Shown: positions 1-8,200 of the stretch, in pieces
Layout of the letters: every line of letters begins with the position of its first letter
Numbering within the stretch: the stretch's first letter is position 1
Source: a virus
Direction: 5' to 3' (one strand)
IMG/VR virus record: IMGVR_UViG_3300025585_000122
Span: 1-31,008 of that record
Length of the DNA stretch: 31,008 bases
Made by a program: the position numbers and the translations under genes
Notes under the pieces: model-generated
What the model saw: the letters and a program-made list of their open reading frames with translations, nothing else
What the model was told of the DNA's origin: nothing
The model's database searches: none

Positions 1-259
1 AAATGGTCAGACATTCGGTGGAGCACGTACAACACGTGTTCTCGGAATTGACGTACAAGAAGTTCCTTACTATCCAGATGGATATGTCGATTTGACATTC
101 CCTCAGAACCGTGTATGGGGCTTCCAGAGAGACATCGTTGTAAACCGTGAATACAAGGCAAAGAAGGATACAATTGAGTATACCGTCTTCGTTCGTTTTG
201 GTATTCAATGGGAAGAAGAAGATGCAATCGTCTGGGCCGATGCTGCTGCAGATGAGTAA
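1..259 (+). CDS. Major capsid protein, C-terminal part (partial at the left edge)
   Basis: An open frame runs from the window edge to a TAA stop; 85 complete codons are visible and the start lies outside. The visible part is a compact mixed alpha/beta C-terminus with a proline- and tyrosine-rich stretch (VPYYPDGYVDLTFPQ) followed by VNREY and ending RFGIQWEEEDAIVWADAAADE-like, a layout seen at the end of HK97-fold capsid proteins. Arginine codons are mostly CGT, unlike the AGA-rich neighbours, which suits a very highly expressed protein. It is followed by a strong terminator and then by head-completion genes, which fits the usual position of the major capsid gene. The call rests on context and the C-terminal pattern, not on the whole protein; another abundant head protein remains possible. 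Confidence 0.7.
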   Translation, partial: NGQTFGGARTTRVLGIDVQEVPYYPDGYVDLTFPQNRVWGFQRDIVVNREYKAKKDTIEYTVFVRFGIQWEEEDAIVWADAAADE

Positions 260-280
260 TCTGTAAACAGTACCTTTTGA

Positions 281-318
281 GAGGGGGCAGGGGTTGATCT
301 CCTCCCCCTCTTATCTTT
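281..318 (+). terminator. Rho-independent terminator after the major capsid gene
   Basis: A GC-rich inverted repeat pairs GAGGGGGcAGG (281-291, one unpaired c) with CCTCCCCCTC (301-310) around a 9-base loop, followed by TTATCTTT. It stands out in an AT-rich genome and lies 21 bases after the capsid stop. It would end the capsid transcript just before the next promoter. Confidence 0.85.
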
Positions 319-325
319 AGTATTC

Positions 326-334
326 TGTTATAAT
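326..334 (+). promoter_or_regulatory. Extended -10 promoter for the head-completion genes
   Basis: TGtTATAAT (TG at 326-327, TATAAT 329-334) is a perfect extended -10 box. No -35 resemblance lies 16-18 bases upstream, where the terminator stem sits. Transcription should start near 341, which would put the AGGAGG ribosome binding site (341-346) at the very 5' end of the message, 7 bases before the ATG at 354. Confidence 0.7.
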
Positions 335-353
335 AGTCACAGGAGGTAAAATA

Positions 354-836
354 ATGGAAGAAAATAATTTAAATAATGAAAATAGTTCTCCAGTAGAAAA
401 TACTACTGTTGAACAATCCACTATTGATACACCAGTTGTAGCAGAACCAGTAGTTGAAACCAAAGTAGAAGAAATTGCTGCTGAAAATAATATTCAGGTA
501 TCAGTTTCTGAGGTATCAGAATCTTCTGATGTTATTACTACAAACTATTTCAGCAAGCCAGCAAATGATACAGAGCAGGCTGTTGGTTCTATCGTAAATG
601 GTGTGATTGGGGTCACAGAAGTTCCCCGTCAAAATAGAGATGCAGAGACATCTGTTGAAAAGAAAGTTAACAAAACAGTTGCTCTTCATTCTACAAAGAA
701 TGTAAGTTTGCCTGGAGTTGGCAAGGTATATCGTGGATATAATATTGTCACACCACAGCAGGCTGAAAAGTGGTTAGAACGCAGTCACATTAGACTTGCT
801 ACACCAGAAGAAGTCGCCAAGGAGTTTGGTCGATAA
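354..836 (+). CDS. Capsid-adjacent protein of unknown function
   Basis: This 160-residue protein has two parts. The first ~110 residues are rich in Glu, Asn, Ser, Thr and Val and look disordered. The last ~50 residues look folded, with a basic/hydrophobic segment (SLPGVGKVYRGYNIV) and a helix ending RLATPEEVAKEFGR. The start has a textbook AGGAGG seven bases upstream and follows a promoter and terminator, so the gene opens a new transcription unit right after the capsid gene. A gene here could encode a head decoration, head fibre base or minor capsid component, but I recognise no family. It is followed without a gap by the adaptor gene. The tail-like N-terminus with a small C-terminal anchor would suit a protein that docks onto another surface; this is inference. 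Confidence 0.8.
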   Translation: MEENNLNNENSSPVENTTVEQSTIDTPVVAEPVVETKVEEIAAENNIQVSVSEVSESSDVITTNYFSKPANDTEQAVGSIVNGVIGVTEVPRQNRDAETSVEKKVNKTVALHSTKNVSLPGVGKVYRGYNIVTPQQAEKWLERSHIRLATPEEVAKEFGR

Positions 837-1757
837 ATGGAAGTATTGAGAGTTCCACCTTATCCTCTAGTCACAACATGGGATTTGCCTATCGCAAATT
901 ACGAGTATATTGTGTATGTCGAGGATTTGGTGGATCACTCAGTCGAAGAATCAAATATTTTTTCTAATGCAAATGGTAAATTAATTTATGAGTTACCAAT
1001 TGAAAAGGTACAGTTTGATCGTGACTTTTTAATTAGATTTTATGATACAGAGCACGAACATATTCTTTATGAAAGCAACTTATCAGTAATTAGACCATAT
1101 ATAAATCCTTTAAATATGGCAGATACAGCCACGGCAATTAATGAATATCAGATGTACGAACTTATAGCAAGATCTATAATTGATACATATGTTGGCGATG
1201 GTTTTTATAATCATAAGTTGGTTATAAATACAACTGGAAATGGTGCAGATTATTTCCCAATATGGCATGATTTTAATAGAGTTTTAAAAGTTTATGAAAA
1301 TGATATCTTAGTATATGATATAGATAATCCAGAAAACTATGAATTTGAATATAAGGTTTTATTAGATAATTCTGCGATTTATAAAGTTGAAACAGCAACT
1401 GTCGGTCAAGAAAGAAACAGAAGAGAAAACGATTTAACGAAGATATCTACAGCGCATGGAGATTTAGGTTATGTTGCTTACTCTCCAACAGATTTTCCGA
1501 GAGGCTTTGACTATACATTTATTTTAGATGTTGGATATCGTGCAGTACCAGCAGATGTAGAAGTTGCAACAAAAATGCTTATTGAAGATATAAAGTGTGG
1601 AAAGTTAGATTATTACACCAGATATATTTCTGCATATAATACAGATCAGTTTAGAATACAGTTCGATAAAAGCATGATGGCTGGCACTGGTAATATGATT
1701 GTTGATAGAATTTTAGATAAGTACGTTAAGACAATAACTAAGCCAGGAGTTTTATAA
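837..1757 (+). CDS. Head-to-tail adaptor (connector) protein
   Basis: A 306-residue protein placed directly after the capsid-side genes and before the stopper. Its C-terminal third carries the pattern of phage head-tail adaptors (HK97 gp6 / SPP1 gp15 class): VPADVEVATKMLIEDIKCGK, then RYISAYNTDQFRIQF and a GTGNMIVDRILDKY helix. These proteins form a ring under the portal and extend the DNA channel. The N-terminal half is beta-rich and longer than in the small adaptors, so this belongs to an enlarged form with an extra domain (roughly residues 1-100). The ATG directly follows the previous TAA, with AAGGAG at 819-824 inside the preceding gene. Its TAA overlaps the next ATG by one base, suggesting translational coupling. 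The role is assigned by gene order and C-terminal pattern. Confidence 0.65.
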   Translation: MEVLRVPPYPLVTTWDLPIANYEYIVYVEDLVDHSVEESNIFSNANGKLIYELPIEKVQFDRDFLIRFYDTEHEHILYESNLSVIRPYINPLNMADTATAINEYQMYELIARSIIDTYVGDGFYNHKLVINTTGNGADYFPIWHDFNRVLKVYENDILVYDIDNPENYEFEYKVLLDNSAIYKVETATVGQERNRRENDLTKISTAHGDLGYVAYSPTDFPRGFDYTFILDVGYRAVPADVEVATKMLIEDIKCGKLDYYTRYISAYNTDQFRIQFDKSMMAGTGNMIVDRILDKYVKTITKPGVL

Positions 1758-2206
1758 TGGTTATATGCGAAACTCCAGACTTCGCATTTCCTATGCAAGC
1801 AGACGTTTACCATCCAATAGTTGATCAAGGTGCCTATGGAAATGTTAAAAAAACTTGGATATTAGATCGTACAATTGCTTGCTCATTTGCTCCAGCAGGT
1901 AGTGCTTTTAAAGAAGAAGTAACGCCAAACATTAATATTACGCAAGAAAAATTATTACTTGGAAGATGCAAAACAGATATTAGACTTTCTAGCAAAGAAG
2001 CAAAAAATTCAATAACAAATGTAATCATAACAAATATTCGTGATAAAAACTGTAATGAAATCTACCTAGAGACATCTGGGCCACGCTCTGGAAAGTCTAC
2101 AATATTTGAAATAGCAGCACAAGATCCGTTTGCTGGCCCATTTGGAAATGTTGAATATTACAAGTTAGTTATTCGTAGATCTGAAAACCAGGCGGTAGAT
2201 ATATGA
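1757..2206 (+). CDS. Head-to-tail stopper-like protein
   Basis: A 149-residue, beta-rich protein in the second neck position. Head stoppers (SPP1 gp16 class) are small beta-barrel proteins that form the ring closing the DNA channel beneath the adaptor. Here the N-terminus (PMQADVYHPIVDQGAYGNVKK) reads like the first strands of such a barrel, and the rest alternates hydrophobic residues typical of strands, with a loop GPRSGKST near residue 110. That GKST is not in a P-loop ATPase context, so I do not read it as nucleotide binding. The start overlaps the adaptor stop (TAATG) and the end overlaps the next gene by four bases (ATGA), placing it firmly in the neck operon. The function comes from position and size; sequence similarity in this family is weak. 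Confidence 0.55.
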   Translation: MVICETPDFAFPMQADVYHPIVDQGAYGNVKKTWILDRTIACSFAPAGSAFKEEVTPNINITQEKLLLGRCKTDIRLSSKEAKNSITNVIITNIRDKNCNEIYLETSGPRSGKSTIFEIAAQDPFAGPFGNVEYYKLVIRRSENQAVDI

Positions 2207-2877
2207 TTACTACTAGGTTTGATAATAAATTATTTAAAAAGCAAATGAATAATCTAATAGATTACTCTGTAGGATTTTTAGACGGTATGCAGAATGGTAA
2301 AAGAAAGTTTTTAGTTAGCCTAGGCTCAGATGTGTCAGAGTTAGCATCACAGTTTATAGACTCAAATGCAAGAGTAAATCCAGAAGCATTGCATCACGTA
2401 TACGAATGGTATCAAACTGGAAGTCCTAATGCTAGATTATTTGATATAGAATATGTTGCAAATAAAAATGGTATTTCTTTTATTTCTTCTTTTAAGCAAT
2501 CATCTACTGTTAAGAGTGGATCTACAGAGCCATTTAGAGAAAAAGCATTTATTATGGAAAATGGAATAAGTGTTACAATTAAACCAAAGAATGGTGAAGT
2601 TTTAAGGTTTGAAGATAATGGTGATGTTGTATACACAAAGAAACAAGTAACCGTAGACAACCCTGGTGGAATAACTCAGAATCAATTTAAAAATACATTT
2701 GAGTCTTTTTTTAAAAACTATTTTACACAAGCATTTTTAAAGAGTAGTGGTCTTAGAGAATATTTTGCTAGACCAAAAAGTTATAAAGCAAATCTACCTG
2801 CTGGCATAAAAGGCGGAAGAAGCGTTGGTCTAAGTGCTGGTTATAAGTGGGTTGCAGAGGCTGGGGTTATGAGATAA
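2203..2877 (+). CDS. Neck / tail completion protein (HK97 gp10-like position)
   Basis: A 224-residue protein starting at an ATGA overlap with the stopper gene. The N-terminus is helical (KKQMNNLIDYSVGFLDGMQNGKR), followed by a segment naming Asn-Pro and aromatic residues (NPEALHHVYEWYQTG), a beta-rich middle, and a basic, glycine-rich C-terminus. In the standard order adaptor, stopper, completion, tail terminator, major tail, this is the completion/joining slot; HK97 gp10-like proteins of that slot also start with a helix followed by a His/Trp-containing loop. It would sit at the tail-head interface. The next start is embedded in its stop (TAATG at 2875-2879). The family call is tentative; a minor tail component is the alternative. 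Confidence 0.5.
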   Translation: MITTRFDNKLFKKQMNNLIDYSVGFLDGMQNGKRKFLVSLGSDVSELASQFIDSNARVNPEALHHVYEWYQTGSPNARLFDIEYVANKNGISFISSFKQSSTVKSGSTEPFREKAFIMENGISVTIKPKNGEVLRFEDNGDVVYTKKQVTVDNPGGITQNQFKNTFESFFKNYFTQAFLKSSGLREYFARPKSYKANLPAGIKGGRSVGLSAGYKWVAEAGVMR

Positions 2878-3443
2878 TGGCAGAATCAACATCAGTATTT
2901 AATACACCAGTACTCTGGGTAAATGAATATCTAAAAGAAAAGATAGGACTCGATACAGGAATTGGGGTTCCATTTTTCCCATCACGCCCAGCATCAATTG
3001 ATGAGTTGACTGAGAGTTGGATTGTAATTACTCCAGAAAGCACAACTGAACCACAAAGGCTTGCCTATGCTGGAGTTATGGCTACATGGGATAGGCTTGT
3101 TCGTATGAGAAGATCACCATTTCCACATATAAAGCAAGAGCAACTTTTGTATTATTTTTATGCAACAGAAAGCGATGTTACCGAGAAGATGGTTCAGGTT
3201 CAAGAAAAAGTTCTTCGTCTAATGGACCGTGAAGATGAGACTGCAGAAGAGATTAACGATTGGGCAAAATCCAAGGGTCAGATAGAAGGTATGCAAAATA
3301 AGTTCTTTTTCCACAAGTTTCGTGTATACCAACTTGAAGAGGCCAGAGATATCATTGACTTCGGAACAGCCCGTACCTATGGCGGGAATAAGATTATTAT
3401 AGATTTTGAGTATCATCAAATGCAAGATATTATACCAAACTAA
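2877..3443 (+). CDS. Tail terminator-like protein
   Basis: I place the start at the ATG at 2877, which overlaps the previous stop as TAATG and matches the coupling used by its neighbours; an upstream in-frame ATG at 2847 would add ten residues inside the preceding gene and is less likely. The 188-residue protein is alpha/beta, with a segment that reads like the terminator fold (LLYYFYATESDVTEKMVQVQ) and a long helix (EKVLRLMDREDETAEEINDWA). Tail terminators cap the growing tail once it reaches tape-measure length, then bind the stopper. The position immediately before the major tail gene is the usual one for this protein. More CGT arginine codons than in the upstream neck genes hint at moderate expression. 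The assignment is mainly by gene order. Confidence 0.55.
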   Translation: MAESTSVFNTPVLWVNEYLKEKIGLDTGIGVPFFPSRPASIDELTESWIVITPESTTEPQRLAYAGVMATWDRLVRMRRSPFPHIKQEQLLYYFYATESDVTEKMVQVQEKVLRLMDREDETAEEINDWAKSKGQIEGMQNKFFFHKFRVYQLEEARDIIDFGTARTYGGNKIIIDFEYHQMQDIIPN

Positions 3444-3453
3444 TAAAAATGGG

Positions 3454-3462
3454 TGTTATACT
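3454..3462 (+). promoter_or_regulatory. Extended -10 promoter for the major tail protein gene
   Basis: TGtTATACT (TG 3454-3455, TATACT 3457-3462) lies in the 75-base gap before the major tail gene. There is no -35 resemblance at the right distance. Transcription starting near 3469 would give a leader of about 50 bases that ends with a purine-rich stretch and GAGGTG (3507-3512), six bases before the ATG. Confidence 0.65.
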
Positions 3463-3518
3463 TAGCATTGAGGAAACACTGCCCTTTAATTTCTATAGAA
3501 AAAAAAGAGGTGAATTAA

Positions 3519-4124
3519 ATGGCTCTAGGTAATAGTAATAATATTATCGTCGGTGCAGCCCAACTTTGGGTGCACAAGGCTGGTGCTCTAGGCGTTGGTG
3601 GAAACCCATCATTCGTTTCAGGTACCAAGTATGCTACAACCATGGATGCGGACACAGATTTCCGTAACCTTGGATATACTATGAATGGTTTGGAAATTTC
3701 TTTCCAGCCAGACTTCGGTGAGGTTGCTGTTGACCAGGTTCTTGACGTTGCTAAGTTGTTCAAGCAAGGCATGCAAGTTAATCTAAACACAACATTTGCT
3801 GAATCTACTTTGGAGAATCTTTTGATTGCCGTTGCTGGTGCTGATTCAGATCTCGAAGATGGTGTCTTCAATATGAAGGCAGGTACTCTTGGTGAGTGCC
3901 CCGTCGAACGTGGTCTAGTTGCAGTAGGTCCAGGAACTGGTGATTGCGAAGAAGGTTCTAATAAGGAACGTGTATATGTTGCATATCGTGCACTCTCAAT
4001 TGAGAATGTAACCGTATCGGCAAAGCGTGATGAGGCTACAATGTTTGAAGTTTCATTCCGTCTTCTTCCAGAAGATTCAACAGGATCTTACGGTAAGATT
4101 ATTGACCGCACAGTTAGTGCATAA
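3519..4124 (+). CDS. Major tail protein (tail tube subunit)
   Basis: A 201-residue, beta-rich protein with glycine- and alanine-rich N-terminus, at the usual site just upstream of the tail chaperones and tape measure. The sequence (LGYTMNGLEISFQPDFGEVAVDQ, in parts) and the late 'MFEVSFRLLPEDSTGSYG' segment fit the tube-subunit fold, in which a ring of six copies stacks to form the tail. It has its own promoter, a leader with GAGGTG, and a strong terminator, so it forms a single-gene transcription unit. All seven arginine codons that I count are CGN and none are AGA, in contrast to the AGA-rich tape measure; this expression-related codon choice fits a very abundant structural protein. Certainty comes from the agreement of position, isolation and codon use. 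Confidence 0.8.
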   Translation: MALGNSNNIIVGAAQLWVHKAGALGVGGNPSFVSGTKYATTMDADTDFRNLGYTMNGLEISFQPDFGEVAVDQVLDVAKLFKQGMQVNLNTTFAESTLENLLIAVAGADSDLEDGVFNMKAGTLGECPVERGLVAVGPGTGDCEEGSNKERVYVAYRALSIENVTVSAKRDEATMFEVSFRLLPEDSTGSYGKIIDRTVSA

Positions 4125-4144
4125 TACAATTTAATAAAAAGATT

Positions 4145-4175
4145 AGCCCAACCAAAAAGGTTGGGCTTTTCTGTT
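4145..4175 (+). terminator. Rho-independent terminator after the major tail gene
   Basis: A perfect 9-base-pair stem, AGCCCAACC (4145-4153) with GGTTGGGCT (4159-4167), encloses an AAAAA loop and runs into TTTTCTGTTT. It starts 20 bases after the major tail stop and ends directly before the next promoter. Confidence 0.92.
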
Positions 4176-4184
4176 TGGTATAAT
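4176..4184 (+). promoter_or_regulatory. Extended -10 promoter giving a leaderless chaperone message
   Basis: TGGTATAAT (TG 4176-4177, TATAAT 4179-4184) abuts the terminator's T tract. Six bases separate the box from the ATG at 4191, which is where transcription is expected to begin. No ribosome binding site exists in that space, so the message should be leaderless. No -35 box is visible because the terminator stem occupies that position. Confidence 0.75.
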
Positions 4185-4190
4185 TAATAT

Positions 4191-4877
4191 ATGGCAACTC
4201 AAATTTACAAAACATTAGATTTAACATTATCTGACGGATCTATTATAGAACTATCTCCACTAAAGATAAAATATTTAAGAAAATTAATGATTGTTTTTGA
4301 AAATGTCAAGGTAGCAAGAAATGATATAGATGCAATAATTGCATTAACACAATGTGCACGAGTTTGTATGGAACAGTTTAAGCCAGAAATTTCTACGAGT
4401 GTTGAGGTTTTAGAAGATTACATTGATTTAGATGCAATCTATAAAATATTAGACATAGGCGCTGGAATTAAGATTAAACAAGACTCAGAAGAAACTGTTA
4501 AGGATCAAGCCACAAAGGGTGGTTCTAGTTGGGAAGATCTAGATATAGCAAAATTAGAATCAGAGGTTCTACTTTTAGGAATATGGAAAAATTATGAAGA
4601 ATTGGAAAAATCTATTTCCTTACCAGAGTTGATGGGGCTATTGACTCAAAAACGAGAATCTGACTATGAAGAAAAAAAATTTTTTGCTGCAATCCAGGGC
4701 ATAGATTTAGATAAGAAAGTTAAAAAAACAAATGAATGGGAAGACCTGAAGGCCAGGGTATTCAGTAAGGGCAAGGCAAAAGATTCATCAGACATCATGG
4801 CTCTACAAGGCATTAATGCACAACAAGCAGGCTTTGGTATAGGTATGGGCCTAGACTATGAAGAAATAACCGACTAA
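4191..4877 (+). CDS. Tail assembly chaperone, long form (G+T-like in one frame)
   Basis: A 228-residue protein between the major tail and tape measure genes, the place of lambda gpG/gpGT-type chaperones, which keep the tape measure soluble and recruit tail subunits. Residues ~8-95 form a G-like domain (DGSIIELSPLKIKYL, then EDYIDLDAIYKILD). After a linker, residues ~112-175 (SSWEDLDIAKLESEVLLLGI, ending EEKKFFAAIQG) resemble the T-like extension that is normally reached only by a ribosomal frameshift. Here both lie in one uninterrupted frame. The start is probably leaderless: ATG six bases after TATAAT, with no ribosome binding site. The following gene is a paralogue of the first domain only. 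I looked for a slippery heptamer near the domain boundary (about 4480-4560) and saw none that was convincing. Confidence 0.72.
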   Translation: MATQIYKTLDLTLSDGSIIELSPLKIKYLRKLMIVFENVKVARNDIDAIIALTQCARVCMEQFKPEISTSVEVLEDYIDLDAIYKILDIGAGIKIKQDSEETVKDQATKGGSSWEDLDIAKLESEVLLLGIWKNYEELEKSISLPELMGLLTQKRESDYEEKKFFAAIQGIDLDKKVKKTNEWEDLKARVFSKGKAKDSSDIMALQGINAQQAGFGIGMGLDYEEITD

Positions 4878-4893
4878 AAATAAAAGTCGACTA

Positions 4894-4902
4894 TGGTATA
4901 AT
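4894..4902 (+). promoter_or_regulatory. Extended -10 promoter for the short chaperone gene
   Basis: TGGTATAAT (TG 4894-4895, TATAAT 4897-4902) is identical to the motif at 4176 and 21436. No -35 box is seen. A start near 4909 would give a leader of about 20 bases with GGGAGG (4918-4923) four bases before the ATG at 4928. Confidence 0.75.
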
Positions 4903-4927
4903 TAATTAACATATCTCGGGAGGAAAA

Positions 4928-5257
4928 ATGAGTTCAAAAACTAACACTCAGTCTAAGAATGAACTATCTTTAATTGATGGAACAAAGTTTGAAGTTAAGC
5001 CACTAAAAATTTCTTTACTTAAGCCGTTCCTTGCAAAGTTTAGTCAATTGGCTGATGTAGCAGACGATAATACAAAGTCTATGGACGTTTTATTGGATTG
5101 TGTTCAGATTGCATTTAAGCAGTACCTACCAGCATTTGCAGATAACAGAGAGATCATTGAGGATAATCTTGATCTTCCAACAGTATACAAGGTTATCGAT
5201 GCAGCATCTGGAATGCAGTTGTCTGAATCTACAGGTCTTTTAAATTCAGTTAAATAA
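4928..5257 (+). CDS. Tail assembly chaperone, short form (G-like paralogue)
   Basis: A 109-residue protein that aligns along nearly its whole length with the first domain of the preceding gene. The shared skeleton is L-x-L-x-DG near residue 15, E-x-x-PLKI, a phenylalanine and a leucine-cysteine pair, Q-x-x-P, ED-x-x-DL, YK-x-x-D and a final glycine; by eye roughly a quarter to 30 percent of positions are identical. It lacks the T-like extension and no second reading frame follows before the tape measure start at 5280. It would therefore be the counterpart of the short, unshifted G protein, made from its own promoter and a good GGGAGG site. In phages with frameshifting, the short form is the more abundant one, and this stronger-looking translation start agrees with that. 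Confidence 0.7.
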   Translation: MSSKTNTQSKNELSLIDGTKFEVKPLKISLLKPFLAKFSQLADVADDNTKSMDVLLDCVQIAFKQYLPAFADNREIIEDNLDLPTVYKVIDAASGMQLSESTGLLNSVK

Positions 5258-5279
5258 ATAAATATTGGGGGTGTCATGA

Positions 5280-8200
5280 TTGGCTGATGATTTAAACGCA
5301 AATATTAATGTCAATATTGACACTAAAGATGCGTTAAGACAATTAAGACAACTACAGGCAGCATTAAGTAGATTTAATCAAGCCTTAACTCAAGGCAACA
5401 TTGCATCAGTAAATGCACAAAAAGGTTTAACTGATCAATTAATCCAATCAATAAATGCTACTGGAAAATTTGTTGCATCCCAAAAAGAGATAGCAACTAG
5501 CACTAAGTCATTTACAGATGCCTTAGAAAAAAATAAGTTATCTCTAAAAGAATATTTTAGGTATACTGCTGCTGCTGCTACTGCTGACACAAAGGTATTT
5601 AGTAAGGCTTTTGCTGCTGAAAGAGAAGTCTTAAATCGTGCTCGTAGAGACCGTGTAAAACTTTTACAGTCTCAGTATATTCAATTAACTAATGCAAACG
5701 GAGAACTTGTTAAGGTTCTTCAGGTTGTTCCAAAACACCTTGAGATGGTTAATGGAAAGTATGCTGATTATGCTACAAGAGTACAGATGGCTGCACAGCG
5801 CCAACAATTTCTTAATCAGTTATTAAAACAAGGCTCAACACAACTATTAAATTTTGGTAAGAACACTCAGTGGGCTGGTCGTCAGTTAATGGTCGGTTTG
5901 ACAATACCATTAACAATGATGGGAACTGCTGCTTCACGTGCCTTCATGGACATGGAAGAGGCTTTAATAAAATTTAGCAAGGTTTATGGTGATACTTTTA
6001 CATCTAATAGCGCAACAGAAAAGGCTATACAAGATATAAAAAGACTTTCTCTAGAATTTACAAAGTATGGAATTGCTGCAAAAGATACAATCGACATGGC
6101 CTCATCTGCAGCAGCGATGGGTCTTGTTGGAGATGCTCTTGAGGCACAGGTAAGACAAGCAACCAGATTATCTGTTCTTGGACAAGTTGAACAGCAACAG
6201 GCTTTAGAAACAACAATATCTTTACAGAATGCTTTTGGAATATCAACTGAGCAATTAGCACAAAAGATTAACTTTTTAAACGCAGTAGAAAACCAAACAG
6301 TACTTTCAATTGAAGATTTGACAATCGCAATACCAAAGGCTGGACCTGTTGTTAAACAACTTGGTGGATCTGTAGAAGATCTTGCATTCTTCCTTACAGC
6401 AATGAAGGAAGGTGGAATCAATGCTTCAGAAGGTGCTAACGCATTAAAGTCTGGACTTGCAGCATTAATTAATCCTACAGATAAAGCATCTGAAATGCTT
6501 GCTGGCCTTGGGGTTAATATTAAGGGAATTGTTGAATCTAATGCGGGTGATCTTAAGGGAACTGTAGTAGGTTTTGCAAGAGCGCTAGATACACTTGATC
6601 CACTAAATCGTGCTCGTGCTATTGAACAACTATTTGGTAAGTTCCAGTTTGCACGTTTATCAACATTGTTTAAAAATGTTGCTACAGATGGAAGTCAAGC
6701 AGCAAGAGCATTTAGACTGGCTGGTGCCTCTGTAGAAGAACTAGCAATTTTATCTGAACGAGAATTAGGAAAAGTAGAAAATGCTGTAGGGGTTAAATTT
6801 AAGAAAACAGTAGAGCAGTTAAAGTTGGAGTTAGTTCCAATAGGAAAAGCATTTTTAGAAGCCCTAACACCAGTTGTTAAATTTATTGGAGACATTCTTA
6901 AAAAGTTTAATGGGCTAAGTGACGGAACCAAAAAAGTAGTAACAATTATTACTGGTGTATTAGGATTGATTGCCCCAGTAGCACTTATGTCTATAGGTCT
7001 TGTTGCCAACGGTGTTGCTAACTTAATTAAATTCTTTGCAATGCTACGTGGCGGAATTGCAAAATTAAATGGCGCAAATCAAGTATTAGGTGGAGGATTT
7101 GATTATTTAACTCAACAAGAAATAGAAAATCTTGCAGAAACAAATGCATTACATACATCTCATCAAAATCTTATTTCTACATTTAATGTTGAGGCTGGAG
7201 CATTAAACGCATTGGCAGGAGCATATGCAAATGCTACATCACAAGCAAGGGCTTTAGCAGCATCGGCACCTGGATTATTCAATACTTCACCTGGTGTTAA
7301 AGCAGTAACACCTCCTCCAGTTAAAGGATATAAAGATGGTGTATTCAGTGTTCCAGGAACTGGAAGTGGCGACAAAGTTCCAGCAATGCTTGAACCAGGC
7401 GAAACAGTTGTATCAAAAGATAATACAGAAAAGTATGGTCCACTACTTCAGGCCATAGCAACAGATTCTGTTCCTGGATATAGAAAGGGCAGATACGATG
7501 TTGCTGCTTCACAGTCAGATAGACTGTTTGCCTCTGGCACAGTAAAGCCTGGAGCAACTCAAGATTTTATAATTAATGAATTAGGAAGAATCAGAGATTT
7601 ATCAGATAAGGAATTAATAAGTTATGCCAAAAGAACTGGCAAAGTTTTAGCAGATACATCAAAGGAAACTTTAGAGGGTGTCAGAGAAGCAATAATTAGC
7701 GAACTCAAAGATATCGTTAATGAAGCAAGGCAACTAGAAGGTGGAGTAACTGAAGGTAATATATCTTCAATAGGAAAGAGATTTGATGTAGAAAAAGGCA
7801 TGAGCAGGATGGGTGCATATGCGCCAAAGATTGATCAGCAATGGAGAGATCAATTTTCACACGTAGGAACTGCAAAAGTAAAAACATTAGAAGAATTAAG
7901 AGGAATGAGCCTAAAGCCTTCAGTTGCAAAGGCGCTAGATGTAATGGAAAGTCAAGGACTCGGAGGAAAAGACTTTAGAGTTGCTGATGCTTTTGGTTAT
8001 AGTATGCGTGGAAATATTAATAGAGGTATGGCAAGCAAAGGTTCTGCTGCTGCATATGAAGAACAATTTGGTAAAGGAAGTTTAGTAAAAGACTTTGTTT
8101 CTGAGTTTGAAAGAACTGGATCTGCAAAATGGGAGCAGATGACAAAAATTATGGGTGCAGATTTTGATTCTTTGCAGGGTCAAATACAAATTTATGACGA

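Noticed and set aside
2069-2095. GPRSGKST in the stopper-like protein as a P-loop
   Set aside because: No Walker B or ATPase fold surrounds it, and the small beta-rich protein fits a neck role instead.
4480-4560. A programmed frameshift site at the boundary of the two chaperone domains
   Set aside because: I looked for X-XXY-YYZ heptamers here and found none that is convincing, and the second domain is already in frame.
4871-4889. Inverted repeat CGACT...AGTCG after the long chaperone gene
   Set aside because: The stem has only five base pairs and no T tract follows; it is too weak to call a terminator.
5984-6421. A 145-codon open frame on the minus strand inside the tape measure gene (and others at 3515-3871, 9199-9564 and elsewhere)
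   Set aside because: They lie antisense to well-supported genes, have no ribosome binding site or promoter, and their composition (rich in Leu, Ser, Ile or Cys) is what an AT-rich coding strand yields in reverse.
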